Assembly: GCF_003855255.1 (NCBI RefSeq)
Contig: NZ_CP034072.1
Span: forward strand, 1,665,723-1,729,722
Length of the DNA stretch: 64,000 nt
From: Mycolicibacterium nivoides
GTDB lineage: Bacteria > Actinomycetota > Actinomycetes > Mycobacteriales > Mycobacteriaceae
Reading direction: 5' to 3'
The position numbers and the translations under genes are program-made. Below, in pieces: positions 10,628 through 20,377 of this stretch (position 1 is the first letter of the stretch; the number at the start of each line of letters is the position of its first letter). Under the pieces are notes generated by a model. It ran no database searches. It had not been told where the DNA came from and saw only the letters and a program-made list of their open reading frames with translations.

Positions 10628-10930
10628 ATGCGTTTGACCCCGCATGAGCAGGATCGTCTGCTCATCTCCTATGCCGCAGACCTGGCGCGGCGCAGACAAG
10701 CCCGCGGCTTGCTGCTCAACCATCCCGAGGCCGTCGCGGTGATCACCGATCACCTGCTGGAAGGCGCCCGCGACGGTCGGACGGTCGCGGAGTTGATGGT
10801 GAGCGGACGCGATGTGCTGACCCGCGAGCAGGTCATGGAGGGAGTGCCCGAGATGCTGCACGACGTCCAGGTCGAGGCTACTTTCCCGGACGGCACCAAG
10901 CTGGTCACCGTCCACAACCCGATCTCGTGA
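10628..10930 (+). CDS. ureA: urease subunit gamma
   Basis: The 100-aa protein matches the urease gamma family over its full length, from [20 protein letters not shown] to the C-terminal VTVHNPI. It is the smallest structural subunit of the nickel enzyme that hydrolyses urea to ammonia and CO2. The stop overlaps the ureB GTG by four bases (GTGA), giving translational coupling. It is the first gene of ureA-ureB-ureC-ureF-ureG-ureD. Confidence 0.98.
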   Translation: MRLTPHEQDRLLISYAADLARRRQARGLLLNHPEAVAVITDHLLEGARDGRTVAELMVSGRDVLTREQVMEGVPEMLHDVQVEATFPDGTKLVTVHNPIS

Positions 10931-11253
10931 GGCGCGCTGTGATCCCGGGTGAGATCGTGTTCGGCGAGGGTGACATCGCGCTCAATTCCGGTGCGCCACG
11001 GCTGATTCTCGACGTCGTCAACACCGGCGACCGGCCGGTGCAGGTCGGCAGTCATGTACACCTGCCACAGGCCAACGCCGCGTTGGACTTCGACCGCGCG
11101 GCCGCTCGAGGCCATCGCCTCGACATCCCGGCCGGTACCGCGGTTCGCTTCGAACCCGGTGTGGCCCAGCGCGTTTCACTGGTTCCGCTCGGCGGCGCCC
11201 GTGAGGTCCACGGAATCAGTCTCGACCCGCCCGGCCGATTGGGAACCGCATGA
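10927..11253 (+). CDS. ureB: urease subunit beta
   Basis: The 108-aa beta subunit opens with [15 protein letters not shown] and contains [18 protein letters not shown] and [14 protein letters not shown], all conserved in the family. Start is GTG in a GTGA overlap with ureA, and its own stop overlaps the ureC ATG (ATGA). It forms the outer beta-barrel part of the urease alpha-beta-gamma trimer. Confidence 0.98.
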   Translation: MRRAVIPGEIVFGEGDIALNSGAPRLILDVVNTGDRPVQVGSHVHLPQANAALDFDRAAARGHRLDIPAGTAVRFEPGVAQRVSLVPLGGAREVHGISLDPPGRLGTA

Positions 11254-12971
11254 CCGAGTTGACCCGGGCCCGCTACGCGGCGCTGTTCGGCCCCACCACC
11301 GGTGACCGGATCCGGCTGGCCGACACCGACCTGTTCATCGAGATCACCGAGGACCGCAGTGGCGGTCCGGGCCTGGCCGGTGACGAGGCGGTGTTCGGCG
11401 GTGGCAAGGTACTGCGCGAGTCGATGGGCCAATCGAGGGCGACCCGCGCCGACGGTGCGCCCGATACCGTCATCACGGGCGCGGTGATCATCGATCACTG
11501 GGGAATCATCAAGGCCGACATCGGGATCCGCGACGGCCGCATCGCCGCCATCGGCAAGGCCGGTAATCCCGACATCATGACCGGCGTGCACCCGGACCTG
11601 GTCGTCGGTCCGTCCACCGAGATCATCGCGGGCAACGGTCGCATCCTGACCGCCGGCGCGATCGACTGCCACGTGCACCTGATCTGTCCGCAGATCATGG
11701 AAGAGGCCCTGGGCGGCGGAATCACGACGATCGTGGCCGGCGGTACCGGTCCGGCCGAGGGCAGTAAGGCCACCACGGTAACCCCGGGCGCCTGGCACCT
11801 GGCCAGGATGCTGGAGTCGCTCGATTCCTGGCCGCTCAACGTCGCCCTGCTGGGCAAGGGCAATACCGTCAGCGCCGAGGCGATGTGGGAGCAGTTGCGC
11901 GGTGGCGCAGCGGGATTCAAGCTTCACGAGGACTGGGGCACCACGCCCGCGGCCATCGATGCCTGCCTGACGGTCGCCGAAGCCGCAGGGGTACAGGCCA
12001 ACATCCACACCGACACCCTCAACGAGGCCGGTTTCGTCGAAGACACGCTGGCCGCGATCAAGGGCCGCGGCATCCACGCGTATCACACCGAGGGCGCCGG
12101 TGGCGGGCACGCACCTGACATCATCACCGTCGCCTCGCACCCGAATGTGCTGCCCAGCTCCACCAATCCGACCCGGCCGCACACCGTCAACACCCTCGAC
12201 GAGCACCTCGACATGCTCATGGTGTGCCATCACCTGAATCCGAGCGTGCCCGAGGATCTGGCATTCGCCGAGAGCCGGATCCGGCCGTCGACGATCGCCG
12301 CCGAGGATCTGCTGCACGACATCGGGGCCATCTCGATGATCGGCAGCGACGCCCAGGCGATGGGCCGAATCGGCGAGGTGGTCCTACGGACCTGGCAGAC
12401 CGCGCACGTGATGAAGCGCAGGCGTGGCGCCCTGGAAGGGGATGGTCAGGCCGACAACAACCGCGTCCGCCGGTACGTCGCGAAGTACACCATCTGCCCG
12501 GCCATCGCGCACGGGCTCGACGAGGAGATCGGGTCGGTCGAGGTCGGCAAGCTCGCCGACCTGGTGCTGTGGGAACCCGCATTCTTCGGCGTCCGGCCGC
12601 ACGCGGTGATCAAGGGCGGCATGATCACATGGGCGGCCATGGGCGATGCCAATGCCTCGATCCCCACCCCGCAGCCGGTGCTGCCGCGGCCGATGTTCGG
12701 TGCCGCCCCGGCCTCCGCGGCCGCCACCTCTGTGCACTTCGTCGCACCGCAGGCGATCGAGGACGGTCTGGCGGACCGTCTCGACATTCGTCGAAAGTTG
12801 GCTGCGGTCAAGAATGTCCGGCAAGTCGGCAAGGCCCAGATGCCGCTCAACGATGCGTTGCCCCGCATCGAGGTCGAACCCGACACGTTCACCGTGCGGA
12901 TCGACGGGCAGGTGTGGCAGGAACAGCCCGCCGTCGAACTGCCCATGGCTCAACGATATTTCCTGTTCTAG
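11250..12971 (+). CDS. ureC: urease subunit alpha (catalytic)
   Basis: The 573-aa catalytic subunit carries the binuclear nickel site: His141 and His143 in AIDCHVHL, the carbamylated Lys224 in GFKLHEDWG, His253 and His279, and an Asp in [13 protein letters not shown]. The mobile flap [22 protein letters not shown] is intact. Length is normal for UreC. It is coupled to ureB by a 4-nt overlap and followed at zero spacing by ureF. Cytoplasmic. Confidence 0.99.
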   Translation: MTELTRARYAALFGPTTGDRIRLADTDLFIEITEDRSGGPGLAGDEAVFGGGKVLRESMGQSRATRADGAPDTVITGAVIIDHWGIIKADIGIRDGRIAAIGKAGNPDIMTGVHPDLVVGPSTEIIAGNGRILTAGAIDCHVHLICPQIMEEALGGGITTIVAGGTGPAEGSKATTVTPGAWHLARMLESLDSWPLNVALLGKGNTVSAEAMWEQLRGGAAGFKLHEDWGTTPAAIDACLTVAEAAGVQANIHTDTLNEAGFVEDTLAAIKGRGIHAYHTEGAGGGHAPDIITVASHPNVLPSSTNPTRPHTVNTLDEHLDMLMVCHHLNPSVPEDLAFAESRIRPSTIAAEDLLHDIGAISMIGSDAQAMGRIGEVVLRTWQTAHVMKRRRGALEGDGQADNNRVRRYVAKYTICPAIAHGLDEEIGSVEVGKLADLVLWEPAFFGVRPHAVIKGGMITWAAMGDANASIPTPQPVLPRPMFGAAPASAAATSVHFVAPQAIEDGLADRLDIRRKLAAVKNVRQVGKAQMPLNDALPRIEVEPDTFTVRIDGQVWQEQPAVELPMAQRYFLF

Positions 12972-13607
12972 ATGAGCAGCCTGGCAACACTTCTGACCCT
13001 GACCGATTCGCGGTTGCCGACCGGCGGGCATGTTCACTCCGGCGGTGTCGAGGAGGCGGTCACCAGCGGTCTGCTCACCGACGTCGGCACGTTGCGCGCC
13101 TATCTGGTCCGGCGCATCCGCACCAACGGGGTGGTTGCCGCCTCGATAGCGGTGGCGGTCCACACCGGGACCCTGGATCCCGAGACTGCCGACGCTGAAA
13201 CCGACGCCCGCACACCGGCTCCGGCGGCACGCGAGGCCTCGCGTGCCCAGGGGCGCGGATTGATCCGGCTGGCCCGGCGGGTCTGGCCGCGGCAATCGTG
13301 GGAAGCGCTCGGACCCCGGCCGCATCTGCCGGTCGCGGCCGGCGCCGTCGGAGCGGCCGCCGAGCTGGATCCGGGCCAGACCGCGCTGTCGGTGGTGTAC
13401 ACCACCATGACCGGTTCGGCCACCGCCGCGCAGCGGTTGCTCGCGCTGGACCCGGCCGATGTCGCGGCGCTGACCTTCGAGCTGTCGGGGTTGTGTGACG
13501 CGGTGGCGGCCGAGGCGGTCATCGGGCCGGCCGACCTGTCCGACCCCTTGCTCGACGTCCTGGCGCAGCGGCACACCGAACGCGACCGGCCGCTGTTCGT
13601 CTCGTAA
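12972..13607 (+). CDS. ureF: urease accessory protein UreF
   Basis: The 211-aa all-helical protein has the UreF opening (LLTLTDSRLPTGGHVHSGGVEEAV) and the central GRGLIRLARRVWP and HLPVAAGAVGAA segments. UreF acts with UreG and UreD as the GTPase-gating complex delivering nickel to apo-urease. Its ATG follows the ureC stop with no gap. No ureE (nickel metallochaperone) is present, as in other mycobacterial urease operons. Confidence 0.96.
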   Translation: MSSLATLLTLTDSRLPTGGHVHSGGVEEAVTSGLLTDVGTLRAYLVRRIRTNGVVAASIAVAVHTGTLDPETADAETDARTPAPAAREASRAQGRGLIRLARRVWPRQSWEALGPRPHLPVAAGAVGAAAELDPGQTALSVVYTTMTGSATAAQRLLALDPADVAALTFELSGLCDAVAAEAVIGPADLSDPLLDVLAQRHTERDRPLFVS

Positions 13608-13636
13608 ATCTGTAGTTCGATCTCGAAAGGCCCACC

Positions 13637-14323
13637 ATGCCACCGCATTTCCTCGACGGCGAGCCCCACACCCATGTCGACCGGCCCAAACGGGTGCGCC
13701 AGGCGGGCGAGCCGCTGCGCATCGGTGTCGGCGGCCCCGTCGGATCCGGGAAGACCGCCCTGGTGGCCGCACTCTGCCGGCAGCTGCGCGATGAATTGTC
13801 GCTGGCGGTGTTGACCAACGACATCTACACCACCGAGGATGCCGACTTCCTGCGCAGGCATGCGGTGCTGCCCGACGAGCGGATCGCCGCGGTCCAGACC
13901 GGGGGATGCCCGCACACCGCGATCCGCGACGACATCACCGCCAACCTCGATGCCATCGACGATTTGATCGAGGAGAACCCCGCACTGGACCTGATCCTCG
14001 TCGAATCCGGTGGCGACAACCTCACCGCGACGTTCTCGTCGGGCCTGGTGGACGTTCAGATCTTCGTCGTCGACGTGGCCGGGGGAGACAAGGTGCCCCG
14101 CAAGGGTGGGCCGGGCGTGACGTACTCGGATCTGCTGGTGGTCAACAAGACCGATCTGGCGCCGCTGGTGGGTGCCGATCTGGACGTGATGCGCCGCGAT
14201 GCGGCCAAGGTCCGCGCAAACAGGCCGACGGCGCTGATCTCGCTGACCGAGGATCCGTCCTCGGGCCCGGTGCTGGCGTGGGTGCGTGAGCAGTTGAAGG
14301 TCGCGCAGGCGCCGTCGGCGTGA
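13637..14323 (+). CDS. ureG: urease accessory GTPase UreG
   Basis: The 228-aa SIMIBI-class GTPase has a P-loop [17 protein letters not shown] near residue 35, the metal-binding [14 protein letters not shown] (CPH motif) near 95, [11 protein letters not shown], and the guanine motif VVNKTDLA. It has a histidine-containing N-terminal extension ([16 protein letters not shown]) that might help bind nickel in the absence of UreE. It starts 29 bp after ureF with a GAAAGG ribosome-binding site and overlaps ureD. Confidence 0.98.
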   Translation: MPPHFLDGEPHTHVDRPKRVRQAGEPLRIGVGGPVGSGKTALVAALCRQLRDELSLAVLTNDIYTTEDADFLRRHAVLPDERIAAVQTGGCPHTAIRDDITANLDAIDDLIEENPALDLILVESGGDNLTATFSSGLVDVQIFVVDVAGGDKVPRKGGPGVTYSDLLVVNKTDLAPLVGADLDVMRRDAAKVRANRPTALISLTEDPSSGPVLAWVREQLKVAQAPSA

Positions 14324-14991
14324 TGCACGCGAACGTCGTCGTCGTGGCCTCGCCGGGGCGGTTGCCCCGGATCGAGGCGCGCGACGGGCTGGCGGGACGC
14401 TGTACCGGGCCCGATACGGTGCACCTGATCTCCACGGCGGCCACTCCGCTCGGCGGCGACACCCTCACAGTGCGGCTGGTCGTGGAAGCCGGTGCCCGGC
14501 TGCGGATCCGCACCGCCGCCGCGACGATGGTGCTGCCCGGCGGCCATACGTTGCAATCGGCGGCGCAGTGGGAGCTCGAGGTGGCCGGGGAGTTGGACCT
14601 CGATCCGCAGCCGACGGTGGTGGCAGGCGGCTCGGTGCATCACACCACGACGCGGCTGCGGCTCGCCGAGCCCGCGCAGGTGCGCATCAGGGAGCGGGTC
14701 CAGATCGGCAGATCCGATGAGCGAGACGGGTTCTGGTCGTCGTCATTGCACGCGGACGTCGACTCGGTGGAGGGTTCGTGGCCGTTGTTGCGTCATCGCA
14801 TCGAACTCGGCCGTGGGGCCGTGGGCGACGATGCGCTGGCCGCGCCCCGGGCCTGTATCAGCGAACTGCGCTATCCCGCACCGTCGTTCGAGGCTAACGG
14901 AACCGTGCTGGAACTGGCCCGCGGCGGCAGCCTGGCCACCTGGCAGGGTGACCGGCTACCACCTCAGACAGCACAGGGTGCAGAGGCCTAG
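14320..14991 (+). CDS. ureD: urease accessory protein UreD/UreH
   Basis: The 223-aa beta-rich protein fits UreD, the scaffold that binds apo-urease and accepts UreF/UreG. Recognisable segments are [20 protein letters not shown] and [20 protein letters not shown]. The start is GTG 14320 or ATG 14323, both overlapping the ureG stop. It is the last gene of the operon and converges on ndh with a 4-bp overlap. It is somewhat shorter than typical UreD, as in mycobacteria. Confidence 0.93.
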   Translation: MMHANVVVVASPGRLPRIEARDGLAGRCTGPDTVHLISTAATPLGGDTLTVRLVVEAGARLRIRTAAATMVLPGGHTLQSAAQWELEVAGELDLDPQPTVVAGGSVHHTTTRLRLAEPAQVRIRERVQIGRSDERDGFWSSSLHADVDSVEGSWPLLRHRIELGRGAVGDDALAAPRACISELRYPAPSFEANGTVLELARGGSLATWQGDRLPPQTAQGAEA

Positions 14992-16361
14992 GAAGCCGCT
15001 TTCTCGGTTTCCTGCACGGAAGCCGCGATTTCCTCGAGTTCTTCGATTCGGGTGCGCGCGTAGGCCTGCTGCTCTGTGATGGTGAGCTGCCCGCGCTTGG
15101 TGCTCAGGAACGTCACGCCCCACGACAGCACCGTCACCAGCCGGCTCTTGAACCCGACGATGTACACCAGGTGCAGCACCAGCCAGCACAGCCAGGCGAA
15201 GAACCCGGAGAACTCGACCGGGCCGACCTTGGCCACCGCGGAGAACCGCGACACCGTGGCCATCGAGCCCTTGTCGAAGTACTCGAACGGGGACCGGATC
15301 TTCGGGCTGGTGCCGGCGACCTCACGCTTGATCAGCTTGGCCGCGTACCGGCCGCCCTGGATCGCGCCCTGAGCGACACCGGGAACCCCGTCCACGGCGG
15401 CCATGTCACCGACCACGAACACGTTCGGATGGCCAGGCAGCGTGAGGTCGGGCTGCACCTTGACCCGGCCCGCCCGGTCCAGTTCGACCCCGGACTGCTC
15501 GGCCAGGTCCTTACCCAGCGGGCTGGCCGAGACACCGGCCGACCACACCTTGCAGGCCGACTCGATGCGGCGCAGCGTGCCGTCGGAATCCTTGACCGTC
15601 AGGCCGTTGCGGTCGACATCGGTCACCATGGCGCCGAGCTGAACCTCGACCCCCATCTTCTCCAGCCGTGCCTGGGCCCGTTTGCCCAGCTTCTCGCCCA
15701 TCGGCGGCAGCACCGCCGGCGCGGCGTCGAGCAGGATCACCCGCGCCTCGGTGGGATCGATGTGGCGGAAGCTGCCGCGCAGCGTCTGATCGGCCAATTC
15801 GGCGATCTGCCCGGCCATTTCGACACCGGTCGGTCCGGCACCCACCACGGTGAAGGTGAGCAGCTTGGCCCGGCGCACCGGGTCACTGGAACGCTCGGCC
15901 TGCTCGAAGGCGCCGAGGATGCGGCCACGCAGTTCCAGCGCGTCGTCGATCGACTTCATGCCGGGCGCGAACTCGGCGAAATGATCGTTGCCGAAGTAGG
16001 ACTGCCCGGCGCCCGCGGCGATGATGAGGCTGTCGTACGGCGTGGAATAGGTGTGCCCGAGCAGCACCGAATCCACCGTCTGGTTCTCCAGATCGATGTG
16101 GGTGACGTCGCCCAACAGCACCTGAGCGTTCTTCTGCTTGCGCAGGATCACTCGGGTGGCCGGCGCGATCTCGCCTTCGGAGATGATGCCGGTCGCCACC
16201 TGGTACAGCAGCGGCTGGAACAGGTGGTGTGTGGTGCGGGCGATCAGCTTGACGTCGACGTCGGCACGTTTGAGGGTCTTGGCTGCGGTCAGGCCGCCGA
16301 AACCCGATCCGATGATGACTACCTTATGCCGATCCGATGCCGTAGCTCCGGGATGGCTCAT
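14988..16361 (-). CDS. ndh: type II NADH dehydrogenase (NADH:menaquinone oxidoreductase)
   Basis: The 457-aa flavoprotein has two dinucleotide-binding folds: VVIIGSGFGGLTAAKTL near residue 14 for FAD and FTVVGAGPTGVEMAGQIAEL near 170 for NADH. It also has NVFVVGDMAAVDGVPGVAQGAIQGG and a C-terminal amphipathic/hydrophobic region near 385-410 (GFFAWLCWLVLHLVYIVGFK) that anchors it to the membrane. It transfers electrons to menaquinone without proton pumping. Synteny with Rv1854c supports ndh. Monocistronic and convergent with ureD. Confidence 0.97.
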   Translation of the reverse strand: MSHPGATASDRHKVVIIGSGFGGLTAAKTLKRADVDVKLIARTTHHLFQPLLYQVATGIISEGEIAPATRVILRKQKNAQVLLGDVTHIDLENQTVDSVLLGHTYSTPYDSLIIAAGAGQSYFGNDHFAEFAPGMKSIDDALELRGRILGAFEQAERSSDPVRRAKLLTFTVVGAGPTGVEMAGQIAELADQTLRGSFRHIDPTEARVILLDAAPAVLPPMGEKLGKRAQARLEKMGVEVQLGAMVTDVDRNGLTVKDSDGTLRRIESACKVWSAGVSASPLGKDLAEQSGVELDRAGRVKVQPDLTLPGHPNVFVVGDMAAVDGVPGVAQGAIQGGRYAAKLIKREVAGTSPKIRSPFEYFDKGSMATVSRFSAVAKVGPVEFSGFFAWLCWLVLHLVYIVGFKSRLVTVLSWGVTFLSTKRGQLTITEQQAYARTRIEELEEIAASVQETEKAAS

Positions 16362-16459
16362 TGCTGCTCCTCGCGGACGTGTTTGCCACTCGATACAACC
16401 GATAGGTTAGTCGGCGCCATTCCAACGGGTGCGATGAGATGGGCAACCGAACCGAATGT

Positions 16460-17386
16460 TTACCCGGATATCAGTGGTTTCAAGGCTTCAGCCACCGCGG
16501 TGATACCGCCGGGAACGTATCCGCCCATGGTCACCGGGCTGAGGATGACGCCGTTGACGCCGGTGTCGAAGAGCTTGGTCTTGAGCTGCTCGGCGATCTG
16601 CTCGGCGCTACCGAATACCGCGCGCTGCTGGAAGTCGGGCGGGATGGCGTCGGCGGTGAACTGCTCGCCGATCAGGGCGATCACCAGCATGCTGGTCTCC
16701 AACGTGGCCGGGTCACGGTCGATCTGGTCGCACTGCTGCCGGATGACGTCGAGCTTGCGGGGCAGTTCGTCGAAGTTGGCGATGATGTTGAGGTGGTCGA
16801 AGTACCGGGTCGCGAGCGGAATGGTCTTCTTCTCGCCGCTGCCGCCGATCATCAGTGGAATGTGTTCGCGGAAGCGAGGATTGGCCATCGCCTCGACTGT
16901 CCGGTAGTACTTGCCCGAGAATGTCGGGCGCTCGCCTTCGAGCATCGGCAGGATGATCTGCAGCGCCTCGCCGAGTTTGTCGAATCGCTCGGTGAAGGTG
17001 CCGAATTCGTAGCCGAGCTGATCGTGTTCGAGTTCGAACCATCCGGTGCCGATGCCGAGGATGGCGCGACCCTGACTGATCACGTCGAGTGTGGTGATGG
17101 CCTTGGCCAGCAGGGTCGGGTTCCGGTACGTGTTGCCGGTGACCAGGGTGCCGAGCTGGACGTTCTGGGTCGCGGTCGCGAGCCCACCGAGGGCGGTGTA
17201 GGCCTCCAGCATCGGTTGATCGGGCGTGCCGAGACCGGGTAGCTGATAGAAGTGGTCCATCACGAAGACGGAGTCGAAGCCGGCCGCTTCGGCTTCCTGC
17301 GCCTGGGCGATGACGGTGGGGAACAGTTCCGCGACGCCGGTGCCGTAGGAGAAGTTGGGGATCTGGAGTCCGAGTCGGATTGTCAC
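16460..17386 (-). CDS. LLM-class F420-dependent oxidoreductase (Rv1855c-like)
   Basis: The 308-aa TIM-barrel protein belongs to the luciferase-like monooxygenase family of the F420-dependent branch. Its landmarks are GLQIPNFSYG, AEAAGFDSVFVMDHFYQL, VQLGTLVTGNTYRNPTLLAK, RAILGIGTGWFELEHDQLGYEFG and PLMIGGSGEKKTIPLATRY. Cofactor F420 is common in mycobacteria; the substrate is not predictable. It lies 18 bp after the neighbouring SDR gene on the same strand, forming a two-gene unit. Confidence 0.92.
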   Translation of the reverse strand: MTIRLGLQIPNFSYGTGVAELFPTVIAQAQEAEAAGFDSVFVMDHFYQLPGLGTPDQPMLEAYTALGGLATATQNVQLGTLVTGNTYRNPTLLAKAITTLDVISQGRAILGIGTGWFELEHDQLGYEFGTFTERFDKLGEALQIILPMLEGERPTFSGKYYRTVEAMANPRFREHIPLMIGGSGEKKTIPLATRYFDHLNIIANFDELPRKLDVIRQQCDQIDRDPATLETSMLVIALIGEQFTADAIPPDFQQRAVFGSAEQIAEQLKTKLFDTGVNGVILSPVTMGGYVPGGITAVAEALKPLISG

Positions 17387-17404
17387 TCCTCCGACCCTAA
17401 CCCG

Positions 17405-18079
17405 TTATCCCAAAGTGGCGAGGGCACCGCGACTGACGTGCAACGTCTGTCCGGTGATGTGGCGGGCGGCCGGTGTGGAGAGGAACACCGCCATCCGGGC
17501 GAACTCGTCGGCGACCGACGGCGGCGTGCTGCCGAGGCCGTCGTAGCCGGGGTCGGCCGACAGGCCGGGGGCGATGACGTTGACGGTGATCCCGCGGGTG
17601 CCGAAGTACGTGGCCTGACCGGCGGTCCAATCGCCGAGGGCTGCCTTGACGGCAGCTTCGGCGCTGCCCTCACGTGGGCTCGCGGGCACGACGTTGATGA
17701 TGGAACCGCCCGAGCGCAGGTGGTCACCGACGATCTGCACGGTCAGCACCGCTGAGACGACGGTGGCCTCCAGCGCGTTGCGCCACGCGGTGGCCAGATC
17801 GGTCAGCGTGAAGGCGCGGGGGTCCTTGGCCTCGAACAACGGAGCCGGGACGTTGACCAGGGTGTCGAGGTGGTGGGGGAACAGCGCGCGGGCGTTCTCG
17901 AGGCTGGACGGATCGGTGTTGTCGAACACGATCGACTCGACGTCGAGCTGCTTGGCGGCCAGCTCCAGGTCTTCGCGGCGCGCACCCGCGATGACCACGT
18001 TGTGGCCCGCGTCGAGGAAACCGGCCGCGATCGTGCGGCCGAATTCGGTGTCGCCTCCGGTGACCAGCACCTCCGCCAT
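17405..18079 (-). CDS. atypical short-chain dehydrogenase lacking the catalytic tyrosine (Rv1856c-like)
   Basis: The 224-aa protein has an SDR fold with a modified cofactor loop TGGDTEFG (residues 7-14), the helical core and a C-terminal ITVNVIAPG segment. At the usual YxxxK position it reads EAAVKAAL, so the tyrosine is replaced by Glu141 while Lys145 remains. The active-site serine region is also altered (NVVPASP). It may be a non-catalytic binding protein or have different chemistry. The ATG at 18079 has GGAGG six bases upstream; a longer frame to 18178 is not needed. It is probably cotranscribed with the F420-type gene. Confidence 0.85.
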   Translation of the reverse strand: MAEVLVTGGDTEFGRTIAAGFLDAGHNVVIAGARREDLELAAKQLDVESIVFDNTDPSSLENARALFPHHLDTLVNVPAPLFEAKDPRAFTLTDLATAWRNALEATVVSAVLTVQIVGDHLRSGGSIINVVPASPREGSAEAAVKAALGDWTAGQATYFGTRGITVNVIAPGLSADPGYDGLGSTPPSVADEFARMAVFLSTPAARHITGQTLHVSRGALATLG

Positions 18080-18191
18080 GATGTACCTCCATGTACCAGG
18101 GGATCGCCGCGCCGGGCGGGGGCGACCAACGGCCAATGTTACTGGACAGTAGCTAGGACACGAAACTCGGCGCGCCAAATGCCGGCTCGCA

Positions 18192-18261
18192 TAAGGTTGC
18201 GGGGATGATTCGACCCAGCGCTCTCACCTGCGTCGACGTGGTCGGCGGGGTCAGATCGTGA
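18192..18261 (+). promoter_or_regulatory. promoter plus leaderless 18-codon ORF overlapping modB
   Basis: A -10 element TAAGGT (18192-18197) is followed after exactly seven bases by ATG 18205, the spacing of mycobacterial leaderless transcripts. The [21 protein letters not shown] ends at TGA 18259-18261, overlapping the modB GTG by four bases (GTGA). The 18-residue product would couple translation to modB. It occupies the position where modA lies in M. tuberculosis but is not recognisably similar to ModA. Confidence 0.5.
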
Positions 18262-19052
18262 CGAATCCGCCACGCCTTCCGCGCTGGATCTATGTCCCCG
18301 CGGCGGCGGGCGCGATATTCGTCGTGCTGCCCCTGGTGGCGATGGTGGCAAAGGTCGACTGGCCACAGTTCGGTTCGCTGATCTCAAGCGCGTCGTCCAC
18401 CGCGGCGTTGAAGCTCAGTCTGGAGACCTCGCTGGCCAGCACCGCGTTGTGCGTGCTGTTCGGGGTCCCGCTCGCGCTGGTGCTGGCCCGCACCGACGGG
18501 CCCGTCACCCGGATCGTCCGGCCGTTGATCCTGCTGCCGCTGGTGCTGCCGCCGGTGGTCGGCGGCATCGCGCTGCTCTACGCATTCGGTCGGCTCGGGC
18601 TGGTCGGCAGATATCTGGAGAGTGCGGGCATACAGATCGCCTTCACCACGGTGGCGGTCGTGCTGGCGCAGACCTTCGTGTCGCTGCCCTTCCTGGTCAT
18701 CTCACTGGAAGGAGCGGCCCGCACCGCGGGAGCCGATTACGAGGTCGTGGCGGCGACGCTGGGGGCGTCGCCGGCCACGGTGTGGTGGCGGGTGACCCTG
18801 CCGCTGTTGGGCCCGGGATTGATCTCGGGAGCGGTGCTGGCCTTCGCGCGGTCCCTCGGCGAATTCGGCGCCACGCTGACCTTCGCGGGTTCACGTCAGG
18901 GCGTCACCCGGACCCTTCCGCTGGAGATCTACCTGCAGCGCGAGAGCGACGCCGACGCGGCTGTGGCGTTGTCGGTGCTGTTGGTCGTGGTGGCCGCGGT
19001 AGTGGTCATCGGGCTTGGCAGCCGTCGGCTGCGGGCAGGGGGATGGGCTTGA
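18258..19052 (+). CDS. modB: molybdate ABC transporter permease ModB
   Basis: The 264-aa protein has five to six membrane segments and the binding-protein-dependent transport signature [34 protein letters not shown] (EAA loop, read in parts) near residues 150-185. The [29 protein letters not shown] region is typical of ModB/CysT. It starts at GTG in a GTGA overlap with the short upstream ORF and overlaps modC by 10 bp. The periplasmic binding-protein gene modA, expected immediately upstream, is absent from the window. Confidence 0.93.
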   Translation: MTNPPRLPRWIYVPAAAGAIFVVLPLVAMVAKVDWPQFGSLISSASSTAALKLSLETSLASTALCVLFGVPLALVLARTDGPVTRIVRPLILLPLVLPPVVGGIALLYAFGRLGLVGRYLESAGIQIAFTTVAVVLAQTFVSLPFLVISLEGAARTAGADYEVVAATLGASPATVWWRVTLPLLGPGLISGAVLAFARSLGEFGATLTFAGSRQGVTRTLPLEIYLQRESDADAAVALSVLLVVVAAVVVIGLGSRRLRAGGWA

Positions 19053-20137
19053 CGTTGCAGGTGCGCGCTGTCGTCGAAAACCGCGGTCTGGACCTGGAAT
19101 TCGGCGTGGCGGCAGGGGAGGTGCTGGCGGTACTGGGCCCCAACGGCGCCGGGAAGTCGACCACACTGCACTCGATCGCAGGGCTGGTCGGCCTGGATGC
19201 CGGACGCATTCAGGTTGGGGATCGGGTGCTGACCGACCCGGCCGCCGGTGTGCAGGTGCCGACGCATGCCCGCAGGGTCGGCTTGTTGCTGCAGGACTCC
19301 CTGCTGTTTCCGCATCTGAGCGTGCTGGCCAACGTGGCATTCGGTGCGCGCAGTGGCCGTGGGCTGGGGCACCGCGCCGCGTATGCGAACGCCCACCGGT
19401 GGTTGGCCGAGGTCGATGCCACGGAGCTGGCCGACCGGCGTCCCCGCCGGCTGTCGGGAGGTCAGGCACAGCGGGTGGCGCTGGCCCGGGCATTGGCCGC
19501 CGAGCCCGAGGTGCTGTTGCTCGATGAACCGCTCGCGGGTCTGGACGTGACCGTGGCGGCATCCATGCGCAAAGTGCTGCGGCGAGTGCTGGCCAGTGAT
19601 GGCAGGTGCACGGTGCTGATCACCCACGACCTGCTCGACGTACTCACGCTGGCTGACCGGGTGGTGGTGGTGGACGGCGGTCGGATCGTCGAAAGTGGTT
19701 CTGCTGCTGAGGTGTTGACAACACCCAAGAGCCACTTCGCGGCCCGGTTCGCCGGGGTGAACCTGATCGGCGGCACGGCGGTCACCGACGGGGTGCTGGC
19801 CACCGCATGGGGGGCGAGCTGGCACGGCACGCCGGCGGCCGAGGTGCGGCCCGGGGTGCCGGTGGTGGCGGTGTTCTCTCCGGCGTCGGTGTCGGTGTAT
19901 CGCGACGAACCGCACGGCAGTCCGCGCAACACGGTCGCGGTGACGGTGGCCGAGCTCGACAGCAGGGGGCCCGGCATCCGGGTGCGCGCCGATGAGCAAC
20001 CCGATGGCGCGCCCGGCCTGGCCGCCGACATCACCGCGGAGTCGGCCGCCGAGCTGCGGCTGGCCCCGGGAGACACGGTGTATTTCTCGGTGAAGGCGCA
20101 GGAGGTTGCCGTCCACCCCGCAGGGCACCGGCGGTGA
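19043..20137 (+). CDS. modC: molybdate ABC transporter ATP-binding protein ModC
   Basis: The 364-aa protein has an ABC domain with Walker [10 protein letters not shown] near residue 33, signature [15 protein letters not shown], Walker [13 protein letters not shown] and switch His in [10 protein letters not shown]-terminal Mop-like molybdate-binding domain lies at about residues 290-355. This is the ModC architecture. The ATG at 19043 overlaps modB by 10 bp. It should form the modBC uptake complex; without a local ModA the substrate protein must come from elsewhere. Confidence 0.93.
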   Translation: MGLTLQVRAVVENRGLDLEFGVAAGEVLAVLGPNGAGKSTTLHSIAGLVGLDAGRIQVGDRVLTDPAAGVQVPTHARRVGLLLQDSLLFPHLSVLANVAFGARSGRGLGHRAAYANAHRWLAEVDATELADRRPRRLSGGQAQRVALARALAAEPEVLLLDEPLAGLDVTVAASMRKVLRRVLASDGRCTVLITHDLLDVLTLADRVVVVDGGRIVESGSAAEVLTTPKSHFAARFAGVNLIGGTAVTDGVLATAWGASWHGTPAAEVRPGVPVVAVFSPASVSVYRDEPHGSPRNTVAVTVAELDSRGPGIRVRADEQPDGAPGLAADITAESAAELRLAPGDTVYFSVKAQEVAVHPAGHRR

Positions 20138-20363
20138 CTGGCGCACGCGGCGTAACGCAGGCGCGTCCGGGTCCGAATCACGTGGTGAGGGTCCCGGCAC
20201 CGCACGTGTCGGGGGTGGGTTGCCAGGTCCGGCGTGGCGCCCGGCACACACGCGTGTCAGCAACCGTGCGTCTTATCGTTTAGCTGGATATATCCCATCT
20301 GTCGCAATCGCACTTTTGAGCACTCTAAGAGCAACTCACACTTGCGTCACGGCCGTAACACGG

Positions 20364-20377
20364 TAGTTTCTTCCCCA
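20364..20377 (+). promoter_or_regulatory. leaderless promoter of apa
   Basis: The -10 hexamer TAGTTT (20364-20369) lies seven bases before the A of ATG 20377, which predicts transcription starting at the initiation codon. No Shine-Dalgarno sequence is present. The rest of the 239-bp gap after modC (20138-20376) shows no gene that I can support. Confidence 0.6.

Noticed and set aside
15171..16907. 578-codon + strand frame opposite ndh and the LLM gene
   Set aside because: Overlaps two well-supported enzymes; low-complexity composition and no motif.
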